Counted from the first letter of the stretch, positions 23,112-34,334 are shown. The stretch: DNA of 64,000 nucleotides from Acidipropionibacterium virtanenii (GCF_003325455.1 NZ_CP025198.1:2480001-2544000); one strand, 5' to 3'. A program made the numbers and translations. Notes: a model not told the origin generated them from the sequence alone.

Positions 23112-24535
23112 GAGCCGCTCGCATTCCCCGGGGCCACGGCGGAGGGACCGGAGTCGGGTCGGTGCCCGAGCCTCCTCAGTGTCTCGATGGCCTGGGCCCG
23201 CGACCTCACGCCCAGCTTCCGGTAGATGGCCCGCACCTGGGTCTTCACGGTGTTGCGCGACACGGTCATGAGATCGGCGATCTGGGTGAGCGTCGCCCCC
23301 GTGACCAGGTGGCCCGCCACCTCGAGTTCACGCTCGCTCAGCACCGACAGATCGAAGACCGGCCCCACGGCGGCCGCCACCTCGGTCGGCGCCCGCGGAT
23401 CCGACACGAGCCGCCCGTAGAAGTCGGGCTCGCTGCGACGAAGCCGGAGGAACAGGTCGGTCATGTCCTCCGCCCGGATCCCCATGATCGGAAGCACCGC
23501 GATCTCGTGGATCAGGTGCCACGCCAGGGAGAATTCGCGCGAGGCGGCCGCGGGACGGTCGAGGCGTTCCAACGCCACCGCACGCCGGAGCCGGATCGGT
23601 CCCAGCTGGTACAGCGCGTGTCGCGTCCCCGCACGCGGGCACTCCTCGGTCCGCTCCAACGTCAGCTCCGGTCGGCCCCTCGCCAGATGGGCCGTCGCCC
23701 GGTCGGTCGCGAAGCAGACCGCGTCGCCCAGATGGTCCGGCAGGTCGTTCTCGATCTCCAGGGCCCGGCCGGGACGGCCCAGGTGCACCAGCGACCGCGC
23801 CTCCCGGTTCAGTGCCATCCCCGACAGGAGCGGGGGACAGGGCGGCCGCCGGTCCGACGTCCGGAACGTGCGGGATGATGCCAGGAGCGCCTGGGGATCC
23901 TTCGCCAGGTCCGCACGGAGGATGGCGATGAAACCGCCGATCCAGGCCAGAATCCACCCGAGGTCGGGGCGCAGCCGCTCCGAGGCCGCCGCCCGGCGCC
24001 GCAGATCGGCGAGGCCGGCGTCATCGCCGTCGGTGAAGCGCAGAAACGCCTCTGCCAGGAGCAGACTCCACAACCCGCCGCGGGTGCTCACGGCCTCGGC
24101 CGGATCGATCTCCTCACGCGCGTAGCGGAGCCACCACCGCGCATCCTCGCGCTCCCCGTTGATGGCGGTGGCGACGGCCCTTAGACCTGCCGCCTGGGCG
24201 GCGACCACCGGGTCTCCGGTCTGCTGGCCCGCGAGGAGGGCGAGCCGACTCATCGGCATGCTGTCGCGCAGGCTTCCTGCCAGCAGATGGGCCTCGGCCA
24301 GTGCCAACGCGGCACCCGCCGCCGTCGACAGGTCAGGACCTGTCGCCAGCTTCTGCGGGGTGAGGGACGGTTCGATCCGGTGCGCCGCAGCGGCAGCCGC
24401 GCCGGCGTCGCCCGACGCCAGCCGCTCGCGGAGCCATCTCACCGAGGATGAGCACAGTCCCGATGCAAGATCGGGAGTCGCGACGCCGGGCGCCTTCGAG
24501 TCGCCGGGCTCGAGCCGTTCCGCAGAGACCATCAT
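23108..24535 (-). CDS. LuxR-type transcriptional regulator, tandem paralogue
   Basis: A 475-aa protein with the same plan as its downstream neighbour: helical, Arg/Ala-rich repeats, then a C-terminal LuxR HTH (LSERELEVAGHLVTGATLTQIA, SRNTVKTQVRAIYRKLGVRSR, about residues 395-455). VKTQVR-IYRKLGV is nearly shared between the two, suggesting tandem duplication, but the N-terminal regions have diverged. Two adjacent ATGs open the gene (24535 and 24532) without a clear ribosome site. Confidence 0.87.
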   Translation of the reverse strand: MMVSAERLEPGDSKAPGVATPDLASGLCSSSVRWLRERLASGDAGAAAAAAHRIEPSLTPQKLATGPDLSTAAGAALALAEAHLLAGSLRDSMPMSRLALLAGQQTGDPVVAAQAAGLRAVATAINGEREDARWWLRYAREEIDPAEAVSTRGGLWSLLLAEAFLRFTDGDDAGLADLRRRAAASERLRPDLGWILAWIGGFIAILRADLAKDPQALLASSRTFRTSDRRPPCPPLLSGMALNREARSLVHLGRPGRALEIENDLPDHLGDAVCFATDRATAHLARGRPELTLERTEECPRAGTRHALYQLGPIRLRRAVALERLDRPAAASREFSLAWHLIHEIAVLPIMGIRAEDMTDLFLRLRRSEPDFYGRLVSDPRAPTEVAAAVGPVFDLSVLSERELEVAGHLVTGATLTQIADLMTVSRNTVKTQVRAIYRKLGVRSRAQAIETLRRLGHRPDSGPSAVAPGNASGS

Positions 24536-24685
24536 TCACGATCTCATACCGGGCCGGGGTACTTCCCGGCGGCCTCGTCCCGGTCGGCATCGCAGGGCAC
24601 GCACAGGACTCACCGCTGAGAACACTCGAGGCGGCGTCTCGTACTACAGGAACAATGTGTCCGCCGGTGATGGGATCAGGCGTCC

Positions 24686-25096
24686 TCACCCGGCCCTTCT
24701 GACACCGAGCGGCAGGAGCAGCAGGATCATGGCGACCGTGCCCGCACGATTCCTGAGAAGGTCCTCCATCCAGGACTGCGCAGGAAATCCATAGCCGAGG
24801 ACGAGGATGAGAAGAAGGAATGCAGTCATGCCCCACGCTGCGACGGGGACCGTGCGCCTGTGCAGCATGCCGAGACCGCAGGCAAGTTCATAGAGGCCGA
24901 GCACGACGGTCAGCCATCCGATGTTCGGCATCACGAACGAACGCCACAGGGTCTGCAGCCAGGGAAAGGCCGCCGTGCTGGCGAAGGCGGCATATGTATC
25001 GGGCCGTGAGCGTCCGAACACGAAATGGACGATCCCACCAGCGATGAACACGATCGCGAACAACGTTCTGACGACCACCCTGAATGCCCGGCCCAT
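24686..25096 (-). CDS. DoxX-like small membrane protein
   Basis: A 136-aa protein with four hydrophobic segments: TLFAIVFIAGGIVHFVF, NIGWLTVVLGLYELACGLGML, TVPVAAWGMTAFLLLILVLGY and a C-terminal segment. The spacing and the GIVHF and ELACGLGML-type motifs resemble DoxX/MauE-like proteins of unknown redox-linked function. The ATG at 25096 was chosen over an upstream in-frame codon at 25207 because hydrophobic sequence begins right after it and AGGGGTG lies about 10 nt upstream. Confidence 0.75.
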   Translation of the reverse strand: MGRAFRVVVRTLFAIVFIAGGIVHFVFGRSRPDTYAAFASTAAFPWLQTLWRSFVMPNIGWLTVVLGLYELACGLGMLHRRTVPVAAWGMTAFLLLILVLGYGFPAQSWMEDLLRNRAGTVAMILLLLPLGVRRAG

Positions 25097-25251
25097 CTGA
25101 CGACACCCCTGATCCTCGAAGAACCCTTCCACCGCCACTCTCGCATCAATCGCGTCCCACCGCCTCACCTGAGCGGCGAACGCGGACAAGGCCCGGGCCC
25201 GGCCCAATGATCCATCGGGTCAAGGTCCACGGAGCCTTGTGCGTCAGGTTG

Positions 25252-25324
25252 TGCCCCCGGCGGGATTCGAACCCGCACTTCGGCGGGTTTAAGCCGCCTG
25301 CCTCTGCCGTTGGGCTACGAGGGC
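25252..25324 (-). tRNA. tRNA with anticodon UAA (Leu), class I shape
   Basis: 73 nt. Acceptor GCCCTCG/CGGGGGC, anticodon arm GGCGG-CTTAAAC-CCGCC giving anticodon TAA (UAA, Leu UUA), T-arm GCGGG-TTCGAAT-CCCGC, discriminator A. The variable region is only GAAGT (5 nt), whereas bacterial tRNA-Leu normally has a long variable arm. The D stem is 3 bp, as in class II tRNAs. It is 12 nt from the ppx stop, on the same strand. Confidence 0.85.
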
Positions 25325-25336
25325 CATGAGAACCGA

Positions 25337-26275
25337 TCAGCCGTCCAACATCTGGGCGGCGATGCCGTCCAGGATGTCGCTCTCGGAGATGATGATCTCA
25401 TCCGCGCCCATCCGGGCGGCGATCTCCTCGACGATGAGCGCGCCGGCGCAGATCACCTCGGCGCGACGCCGCTTCAACGGCCCCATCGCCTCGACCTGGT
25501 CGACGGTCGAGGCCAGCAGCACCTCCGCCACGCCGCGGATCTCATCGGTGGTCAGCCTCGAGGCGTGCACCTTCTCCCGGTCGTAGACCTTGAGGCCCTG
25601 GTGGATCGCCGACAGGCTGGTCAATGTCCCCGCCACCCCGATCACGGTGGCGGCCTGCGACGGGTCGACGGCGCTGCCGTCGAGCATCTCGCGCACGAGC
25701 GCCCGGGCGCCCCGGATCTGCTCGGCCGTGGGCGGATCGTCGTGCAGGAACCGCTCCCGAAGCCGTACCGATCCCACGTCGAGGCTGTCTGAGGACTCGA
25801 TGACCGGTCCGCCGCTCCCCTGGCGTCCGAGCACCAGTTCAGTGGATCCGCCTCCGCAGTCGATCACCATGGCCGGTTCGGCGGACACCTGAACGCCCGA
25901 CATCGCGCCTGAGAAGGACAGCGAGGCCTCCTCGGTGCCGGGGATCACCTCCGGATCGGCTCCCAGGCGGGCACGCACCCCGGCGGTGAACTCGTCGCGG
26001 TTCAAGACATCGCGGGCGGCCGACGTCGCGACGAACCGGACGCGCTCGGCCCCCAGATCCCGGATCACCGCGGCGTACTGGTCGCAGGCGGCGAAGGTGC
26101 GCTCCAGGGCGGCCGGGCTGAACCGGCCGGTGGCGTCGACCCCCTCCCCCAGCCTCACCAGCTCGAGCCTGCGGTCATGATCGACGAGCGACCCGTCGGC
26201 CGCACGGGAGGCGATCAGCAGACGGATGGAGTTGGTGCCGCAGTCGATCGCGGCGACCTTCGTCGGTACAGCCAT
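25337..26275 (-). CDS. ppx: Exopolyphosphatase / guanosine pentaphosphatase (Ppx/GppA)
   Basis: Hydrolyses terminal phosphates of polyphosphate and/or pppGpp (312 aa, the short actinobacterial form without the C-terminal HD-like domain). The ASKHA phosphate loops are clear: AAIDCGTNSIRLLI at residues 8-21 and VIDCGGGSTELVLG near 145. The ATG at 26275 shares its A with the TGA of the upstream DUF501 gene and follows GAGGAGAAG; an earlier in-frame codon at 26323 lies inside that gene. Confidence 0.93.
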   Translation of the reverse strand: MAVPTKVAAIDCGTNSIRLLIASRAADGSLVDHDRRLELVRLGEGVDATGRFSPAALERTFAACDQYAAVIRDLGAERVRFVATSAARDVLNRDEFTAGVRARLGADPEVIPGTEEASLSFSGAMSGVQVSAEPAMVIDCGGGSTELVLGRQGSGGPVIESSDSLDVGSVRLRERFLHDDPPTAEQIRGARALVREMLDGSAVDPSQAATVIGVAGTLTSLSAIHQGLKVYDREKVHASRLTTDEIRGVAEVLLASTVDQVEAMGPLKRRRAEVICAGALIVEEIAARMGADEIIISESDILDGIAAQMLDG

Positions 26276-26811
26276 CACTTCTCCTCCCCCCTCGTCCCGG
26301 TCCCACCCGTCCCGCCGGACCACGACAGGCCCAGCTTCTCGACCACCTCGTCACCGAACGGATTGACTCCCGGCCCCACGGCCAGGGAATGGGCCGCCAG
26401 GGCGTGAAGACACTTCACCCGGGTCGGCATGCCACCGGCCGAGACCCCGTCGATCTCGGTGACCGGTTCCAGGCCGGCCTGCGCGCCGTAGCGTGCGCGG
26501 TCGTCCAGATAGGACTCGTGCGCTACCCGGTAGCGCGCCGCCAGCTCCGCATCCTCGGCGAGCCTGGCCGTCATCGCCGCCATCTCCCCCGATGCCTCCA
26601 GGGTGCCGATGCGTGAGGCCACCACCGGGCAGGTGAGGTAGTAGGTGGTCGGGAAGGGGGAGCCTCCCGGCAGCCGCGGCAGCGTCACGATCACTCCCGG
26701 GTCGCCGCAGGGACAGCGCCACGCGACGCCCACCACCCCGCGGGGTTCGCGCTCCAGCTGGGCGGCGACGGCCTCCCGGTCGGCGTCGGTGAAGGGTTGC
26801 AGGGTGATCAC
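26275..26811 (-). CDS. DUF501 domain-containing protein
   Basis: A conserved actinobacterial protein of unknown function. VAWRCPCGDPGVIVTLPRL with its CPCG pair, FPTTYYLTCPVVASRIGTLE and GMPTRVKCLHALAAHSLAVGPGVNPFGDE are characteristic. It sits in the usual place between ftsB and ppx. I chose the GTG at 26811 (178 aa). A TTG at 26862 would add 17 residues encoded partly by the tandem repeat upstream and is less likely. The stop overlaps ppx by one base (TGATG). Confidence 0.85.
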   Translation of the reverse strand: MITLQPFTDADREAVAAQLEREPRGVVGVAWRCPCGDPGVIVTLPRLPGGSPFPTTYYLTCPVVASRIGTLEASGEMAAMTARLAEDAELAARYRVAHESYLDDRARYGAQAGLEPVTEIDGVSAGGMPTRVKCLHALAAHSLAVGPGVNPFGDEVVEKLGLSWSGGTGGTGTRGEEK

Positions 26812-26838
26812 CCGGTCATCATGTCGCCCCGGGACTCT

Positions 26839-26918
26839 GCTGACAACCCGAGGTGCTGACAACCCGAGGTGCTGACAACCCGGGTGGCTGACGGACCGGG
26901 TGGCTGACGGACCGGGCG
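26839..26918. repeat. Five tandem 16-bp repeats
   Basis: Units begin GCTGAC at 26839, 26855, 26871, 26887 and 26903. The first two are identical (GCTGACAACCCGAGGT); units 3-5 drift to GCTGACGGACCGGGCG. They fill the gap between the ftsB stop (26921) and DUF501 almost exactly. Confidence 0.9.
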
Positions 26919-26920
26919 GC

Positions 26921-27538
26921 TCAACGGGGTGTCTGGGAGGGCACCACGCGCTGCGGCGAGTCCGCGGTCTTGATGCTCCCGATCATCTTGCGCCACCAGG
27001 AGTCCTGCTGGCCGGCGGTCGCGGCGTCCTGGGAGGACTCCAGAGACACCCCGCCCCCCAGCACTCTCCCGTCCTTGCCGATCACCCGGTAGCCGGTCTC
27101 CCCGGGCACCACCCAGCCCAGCTGGGAGCGCGCCTGGGCCCGGACGTAGTTCGGATCATTCCAGCGTTCCAGCTCGTCCTGGAGGCCTGCAATGGATTTC
27201 TTCTGCTGGGCCTCCTGGTCGGTCAGCCGCGACAGCTCGGCCTTCTGGTTGAAGTAGACGCCGAGGCTCGGGGTGATCATCACGAAGACCACGGCCACCG
27301 CCGCGGCGAGGATGAGTGCGCGGCTGGTGAGCCCGAACCTGTTCTGGCGGGAGAACGGCCACCCGGTGCGACGGGCCGACGGCCTGCGACCCGCGGTCGC
27401 CTTCCTCGGCGCCTCCTTGCCCCGCACCGAGGAGGTCCGGGTGGTCCGGCCGGCCCTCGGGCGCGTGGGACCGCGGCGGCCGCCGTCGCGAGGTCTGCGC
27501 GAGGTGCGTTCTGACGGGCTTCTCGGTGAGCTGGGCAT
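26921..27538 (-). CDS. Septum formation initiator FtsB/DivIC family protein
   Basis: A 205-aa bitopic cell-division protein. An Arg/Pro-rich cytoplasmic N terminus (about residues 1-70) precedes one TM segment (ALILAAAVAVVFVMI, about 73-88). A periplasmic coiled coil follows (NQKAELSRLTDQEAQQKKSIAGLQDELERWNDP), then the YVRAQARSQLGWVVPGE block typical of FtsB/DivIC. The ATG at 27538 lacks a strong ribosome site, so the exact start in the disordered N terminus is uncertain. It is separated from eno by a terminator. Confidence 0.88.
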   Translation of the reverse strand: MPSSPRSPSERTSRRPRDGGRRGPTRPRAGRTTRTSSVRGKEAPRKATAGRRPSARRTGWPFSRQNRFGLTSRALILAAAVAVVFVMITPSLGVYFNQKAELSRLTDQEAQQKKSIAGLQDELERWNDPNYVRAQARSQLGWVVPGETGYRVIGKDGRVLGGGVSLESSQDAATAGQQDSWWRKMIGSIKTADSPQRVVPSQTPR

Positions 27539-27582
27539 CGGAATCCATCATGACTCACGCTGCGCCGGAACCGGAGAAATGA

Positions 27583-27616
27583 CACGGCCCCGGATCCGTG
27601 AGGATCCGGGGCCGTG
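27583..27616 (-). terminator. Terminator after eno
   Basis: A perfect 15-bp stem (arms 27583-27597 and 27602-27616) with a 4-nt loop, 31 nt past the eno stop and before ftsB. Confidence 0.8.
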
Positions 27617-27647
27617 CAGATCTGAATCGTTCAGATCAGACCGGTGA

Positions 27648-29702
<2,055 letters not shown>

Positions 29703-29706
<4 letters not shown>

Positions 29707-30254
29707 GACCTGGTGCCCGCCCAGAGGCTCGACAAGGAGCCGGAGCCGGCCACCGCGAGCTGATCGGGGTACCAGTGACCCAGCCTCGGGTTCACCTGGA
29801 CGCCGAGTTTCTTGACGTCTGCGACCAGCGTCCGGGCGTCGGGGGTGTTGCCGGCGACCGCGTAGAGGGAGGCGAGCCGGCGTCCCATGTCACGGCACAC
29901 CGGGTGGGTGGCCAGGGCACTCAGCTGGTTCTGAGCCATGATCACGTCGCGCTGGGCATCGGTCAGCGTCTTCCCGGAGCGGGCCAGCAGCTCCTCGCCG
30001 ATGGCGGCCTGGACCTCCGTGCTGGCGATCACCTGGCGCGGCGTCATGGTCTGCGAGCTGGCCAGGTCCGAGCAGTTCGACACGTCCTTCTCGAACGTCG
30101 TCATCGACACCGTCTGCTCGCCCGCCCGCACGGCGGTGCTGCCCGACGGGGCGCAGCCCGCCGTGGCCAGCGCCGCCACGGCGGCCGCCGCTGCGGCCAG
30201 CCGCAGACCGCGCCGGCGTCCTGTCGAGTTTCGCTGGGGTGACGACGTCGTCAT
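29703..30254 (-). CDS. Putative lipoprotein between mfd and mazG
   Basis: A 183-aa exported protein. Twin-Arg-like basic start (STGRRRGLRL), Ala-rich hydrophobic core and LATAGC lipobox with Cys near residue 34. After that come a short helix-rich region (TFEKDVSNCSDLA, MTPRQVIASTEVQAAIGEELL) reminiscent of SurA N-terminal chaperone segments, and a C-terminal GHWYPDQLAVAGSGS tail. I do not recognise a catalytic domain. It overlaps mazG by 4 bases. Confidence 0.8.
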
Positions 30255-30311
30255 GCCTGTCTCTCCTTGTCGGTGCGCATCGGGGTGGCCGCGGCCAGAA
30301 CGCCTGCGATC

Positions 30312-33300
30312 CTACGCCTGGGCCGGCTGGGGGTCGGCCTCGCGGGCTGGCGCAGCGACGGTGAGGACATCGGCGACGACCCCGCTGGCCCACTCCAGCA
30401 GTTCGGCCCCGCCCAGCGGACGACCGCCGATCCGGGCGGTTCTCGGCCTGGGCACCATCACCAGTCCGGCATTGTCCTTGACCACCGAGCCCGGATACAG
30501 GCGCTTGAGCCGCATCACCCGCGACTCGGGCAGGTGGGCCGGGGAGAAGCGGATGGAATTGCCGGCGGGCGCCACGTCCCGGATCCCGCGGGAGCGGCAC
30601 AGCAGCCTGAATCGCGCCACTCCCAGCAGCGCCTCGACGGTCTCGGGCAAGGGTCCGTAGCGGTCCAGCAGCTCCTCCCGGATGGCGTCGACATCCTCCT
30701 CGGAGCGCACCTCCGCCAGCCTGCGGTACATCTCCAGGCGCAGCCGCTCGGACTCGACGTAGTCGGTGGGCAGGCTGGCGTCGACGGGCAGCTCGATGCG
30801 CATCCCGGGCTCCTCCTCGGCGTCCTCGCCGCGGAAGCTGGCGACGGCGTCGCCCACCAGCCGGATGTACAGGTCGAAGCCGACGTCGGCGATGTGGCCG
30901 GACTGCTCCCCACCGAGCATGTTGCCGGCCCCACGGATCTCCAGATCCTTCATGGCGATCGACATGCCGGCCCCCAGGTCGGTGTGCTGGGCCATGGTGG
31001 CCAGCCGGTCGTGGGCGGTCTCGGTCAGCGGCTTGTCGGCCGGGTAGAGGAAGTAGGCGTAGCCGCGCTCGCGGGAGCGTCCCACCCGGCCGCGCAGCTG
31101 GTGCAGCTGAGACAGGCCCATCCGGTCGGCGCGGTCGACGATCAGCGTGTTGGCGGTGGAGATGTCCAGGCCGGACTCGACGATGGTGGTGCACACCAGC
31201 ACGTCGGCGCGCCGCTCCCAGAAGTCCACCATGATCTGTTCGAGCTGCTTCTCATTCATCTGGCCGTGGGCGGTGACCACGCGGGCCTCGGGCACCAGCT
31301 CGCGGATCCGGGCGGCGGTCTTCTCGATGTCCTGCACCCTGTTGTGGATGAAGAAGACCTGCCCCTCGCGGGCGAGCTCGCGGCGGATCGCCGCGACCAC
31401 CTGGCCCTGGTCGTAGGGTCCGGCGAAGGTGAGCACGGGGTGACGCTCCTCGGGCGGGGTGGCGATGGTGCTCATCTCCCGGATGCCGGTGACGGCCATC
31501 TCGAGGGTGCGCGGGATGGGGGTGGCGCTCATCGACAGCACGTCGACGTTGACCCGCAGTTTCTTGAGGGACTCCTTGTGCGCGACCCCGAAGCGCTGCT
31601 CCTCGTCGATGACCACCAGGCCGAGATCCTTGAAGTGGATCTGGTCGGAGAGCAGCCGATGGGTGCCGACGACGACGTCGATGGTGCCGCGCTCGATGCC
31701 CTCCTTGACCTTCCGCGCCTCGGCGTCGGTCTGGAAGCGCGACAGGGATGCGACGTTGACGGGGAATCCGGCGTAGCGCTCGGCGAAGGTCTGGGTGTGC
31801 TGCTGCACCAGCAGCGTGGTGGGCACCAGCACGGCGACCTGTTTGCCGTCCTGGACGGCCTTGAAGGCGGCGCGCACCGCGATCTCGGTCTTGCCGTAGC
31901 CGACGTCGCCGCACACCAGGCGGTCCATCGGCACCACCTGTTCCATGTCTCGCTTGACGTCGGCGATGGTGGTGAGCTGGTCGGGGGTCTCGACGTAGGC
32001 GAAGGCGTCCTCGAGTTCGTGCTGCCAGGTGGTGTCGGGGCCGAAGGCGTGACCCTTGGTGGCCTGCCGGGCGGCGTAGAGCTTGATGAGGCCGGCGGCG
32101 ATCTGCTTGACGGCCTTCCGCGCCCGTGCCTTGCGCTTCTTCCAGTCGGCCCCGCCCATCTTGTCCAGGGCGGGGGCGTCTCCACCGACGTAGCGGGTCA
32201 CCTCGTCCAGGGAGTCCATCGGGACGAAGAGCCGGTCACCGGGCTGGCCCTTCCTGGCGGGCGCGTACTCGATGACGAGATATTCACGGGTGGCCCCGGC
32301 GACGGTGCGCTGGATCATCTCGACATAACGGCCGACGCCGTGCTGCTCGTGAACCACCAGGTCCCCGGCCTTGAGGTCCATGGGCTGGATCTGGTTGCGG
32401 CGCCGGGCGGGCATCTTCTTGGCGGCGCGGTCGGCGCCGGGGGCCTCGCCGGTGAGATCGGCCGAGCCGTGCACCACGAGTTTGAGGCGTTCGCTGGAGA
32501 AGCCCTGACGCTGGTGGGCCCGCACGATATGGACCACCGGATCGGTGGCCCCGGCGTCGATGTCGGGCTCCAGGCGGGCCGCGACGCCGTGCTCGCTCAA
32601 TACCTCGACCATCCGGCGACCAAGGCCCTCACCCTCGACGGTGAGGATGACTGTCCAGCCCTCCTCCAGACGCGTCCTCATGGAGGCGACCGCGGACTCC
32701 ACGTCGCCGTGCCAGGGCTCGACGGCATCGAGGTGCAGGTTGAGGGTCTCCGGTGCGCTGCCGAGATCCTCGTCGGTGGCCTGGGAGGCGCCGATGGGGG
32801 CGTCCAGGGAGAACGAGGACATGGACCACCACGACATGCCGCGGTCCAGGCAGCGCGAACGCACCTCGGCGAGGGTGCGGTAGCCCGAGGCCGCCAGATC
32901 GATCGGGGCCTGCCCTCCTCCGGCTGCGGCTGCCCAGCCGGCATGGAGGAACTCCTCGGAGGTCTGCACGAGTTCCGCGGCGCGCGAGCGGATCAGCTCG
33001 GGATCCGAGAGCATCACCAGGGAGTTGGGGGGAAGCACGTCCGAGAGCAGTTCGATCCGGTCGACCAGAGCCGGGATGAGGGCCTCCATGCCCTCGACGG
33101 CCTGCCCCTGGCCGATCTTCTCCAGCATGTCGGCCAGCTCGGGGTGGTCGGGCAGCAGGGCACGGGCGCGGGCGCGCACCTCGGGGGTGAGGATGAGTTC
33201 GCGGCAGGGGGCGGCGACGACGTCGTCATGGGTGTCTTCGGTGGAGCGCTGGTCGGCCACCGCGAAGGATCGGATCTCCTCCACCTCGTCGCCGAAGAAA

Positions 33301-33914
33301 TCGATGCGCACCGGGTGATCGAGCACCGGGGGGAAGACGTCGAGGATGCCGCCGCGCACCGCGAACTCGCCGCGTCGGGTCACCATGTCGACGCGCACGT
33401 AGGCGGCGCGGACGAGCTCGGAGGCCAGTTCTGTGAGGTCGTACTCCTGACCGACCGCGATGCGCACCGGGGAGATCGCCCCGAGATCGGCGACCTGGGG
33501 CTGAAGGGCGGCGCGAATGGGGGCGACGACGACGGCCGGCGGGGTGAGCCCGTCGGTGCCCATCAGCCGGCGCAGCACGGAGAGGCGTCGCCCGACCGTG
33601 TCGGAGCGGGGGCTCAGGCGCTCGTGCGGAAGGGTCTCCCAGGAGGGGTAGTAGCAGACCTCATCGGTTCCCAGCCAGGACTCCAGATGGGCGGTGACCT
33701 CCTCGGCCTCCCGGAAGGTCGAGGTGATCAGCAGCATCGGCAGTCCGCGCCCGGAACCCTCCAGTCCGCGAACGATCGCGGCGGCGACGGCCGGCCGGGA
33801 GGGCTGGGCGGCACCCAGGTCGAGGGTGGGTGTACGGCCGGTCAGACCGTCACGGATCACTCGGGTGAGAACGGGCTCACGGGACAGAAGGGACACCAGA
33901 CCGCCAAGACTCAC
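30312..33914 (-). CDS. mfd: Transcription-repair coupling factor Mfd
   Basis: Removes RNA polymerase stalled at DNA lesions and recruits UvrA (1200 aa). In order: UvrB-like N-terminal domains, CarD-like RNAP-interaction domain (LKAGDLVVHEQHGVGRYVEM, about 505-530), superfamily 2 translocase with Walker A CGDVGYGKTEIA (about 665), DEEQRFG (about 770) and TRG-type motifs, and the C-terminal TRCF domain (about 1000-1110). The GTG at 33914 lies 6 nt after TAGGCT (leaderless). The upstream side is the accessory island. Confidence 0.97.
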   Translation of the reverse strand: MSLGGLVSLLSREPVLTRVIRDGLTGRTPTLDLGAAQPSRPAVAAAIVRGLEGSGRGLPMLLITSTFREAEEVTAHLESWLGTDEVCYYPSWETLPHERLSPRSDTVGRRLSVLRRLMGTDGLTPPAVVVAPIRAALQPQVADLGAISPVRIAVGQEYDLTELASELVRAAYVRVDMVTRRGEFAVRGGILDVFPPVLDHPVRIDFFGDEVEEIRSFAVADQRSTEDTHDDVVAAPCRELILTPEVRARARALLPDHPELADMLEKIGQGQAVEGMEALIPALVDRIELLSDVLPPNSLVMLSDPELIRSRAAELVQTSEEFLHAGWAAAAGGGQAPIDLAASGYRTLAEVRSRCLDRGMSWWSMSSFSLDAPIGASQATDEDLGSAPETLNLHLDAVEPWHGDVESAVASMRTRLEEGWTVILTVEGEGLGRRMVEVLSEHGVAARLEPDIDAGATDPVVHIVRAHQRQGFSSERLKLVVHGSADLTGEAPGADRAAKKMPARRRNQIQPMDLKAGDLVVHEQHGVGRYVEMIQRTVAGATREYLVIEYAPARKGQPGDRLFVPMDSLDEVTRYVGGDAPALDKMGGADWKKRKARARKAVKQIAAGLIKLYAARQATKGHAFGPDTTWQHELEDAFAYVETPDQLTTIADVKRDMEQVVPMDRLVCGDVGYGKTEIAVRAAFKAVQDGKQVAVLVPTTLLVQQHTQTFAERYAGFPVNVASLSRFQTDAEARKVKEGIERGTIDVVVGTHRLLSDQIHFKDLGLVVIDEEQRFGVAHKESLKKLRVNVDVLSMSATPIPRTLEMAVTGIREMSTIATPPEERHPVLTFAGPYDQGQVVAAIRRELAREGQVFFIHNRVQDIEKTAARIRELVPEARVVTAHGQMNEKQLEQIMVDFWERRADVLVCTTIVESGLDISTANTLIVDRADRMGLSQLHQLRGRVGRSRERGYAYFLYPADKPLTETAHDRLATMAQHTDLGAGMSIAMKDLEIRGAGNMLGGEQSGHIADVGFDLYIRLVGDAVASFRGEDAEEEPGMRIELPVDASLPTDYVESERLRLEMYRRLAEVRSEEDVDAIREELLDRYGPLPETVEALLGVARFRLLCRSRGIRDVAPAGNSIRFSPAHLPESRVMRLKRLYPGSVVKDNAGLVMVPRPRTARIGGRPLGGAELLEWASGVVADVLTVAAPAREADPQPAQA

Positions 33915-33920
33915 CGGGAC

Positions 33921-33926
33921 AGCCTA
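33921..33926 (-). promoter_or_regulatory. -10 box of leaderless mfd
   Basis: TAGGCT on the minus strand ends 6 nt before the mfd GTG. Confidence 0.55.
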
Positions 33927-34334
33927 CGTTGCCCCTGCCCCGCTCACCACGGGCCTCACCCAGCGCGAACGCGTAATCCTGATCCGTGACCGGCCTTACC
34001 CCAGCCATTCAACCCGAAACAGTGGCGATCGAATGGTCTTCGGTTACTCTCCAACATCCACATGGACACACATAGACAGCGCCAGCACCGACACTTGACC
34101 GATTGCAGGATCTTGATCGAGTCTGAGTTCTGGCACACGGACCGGGGACGACAGTACGACCGAGCCGGACTTTCCTCCGATCCCCTCCGTCCACACGCAT
34201 TGTGAACGCCTGTCGACCATCCCTTCCAGTGCAGGCTCACCTACGTTCGAATCAGGCCGCGACGCGCGACGACTGACTGCCCAGTTGCCCCACTCATGAG
34301 CTCGCGTGCCGTCGCCGACTGAGAGATACTCATC
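33927..34334. other. Gene-poor left end of the accessory island
   Basis: About 400 nt between the mfd promoter and the first island ORF. Base composition is less GC-rich than the flanking housekeeping genes. I see no convincing ORF, RNA gene or clear promoter. Short open frames on the minus strand (for example 33956-34240) look random. Confidence 0.6.

Noticed and set aside
30267-33989. 1240-codon open frame on the plus strand opposite mfd
   Set aside because: Mfd motifs are complete on the minus strand; the plus product is low-complexity Gly/His/Asp-rich shadow sequence.
33956-34240. 94-codon minus-strand frame in the island
   Set aside because: Cys/Trp-rich random-looking product, no ribosome site, not protein-like.
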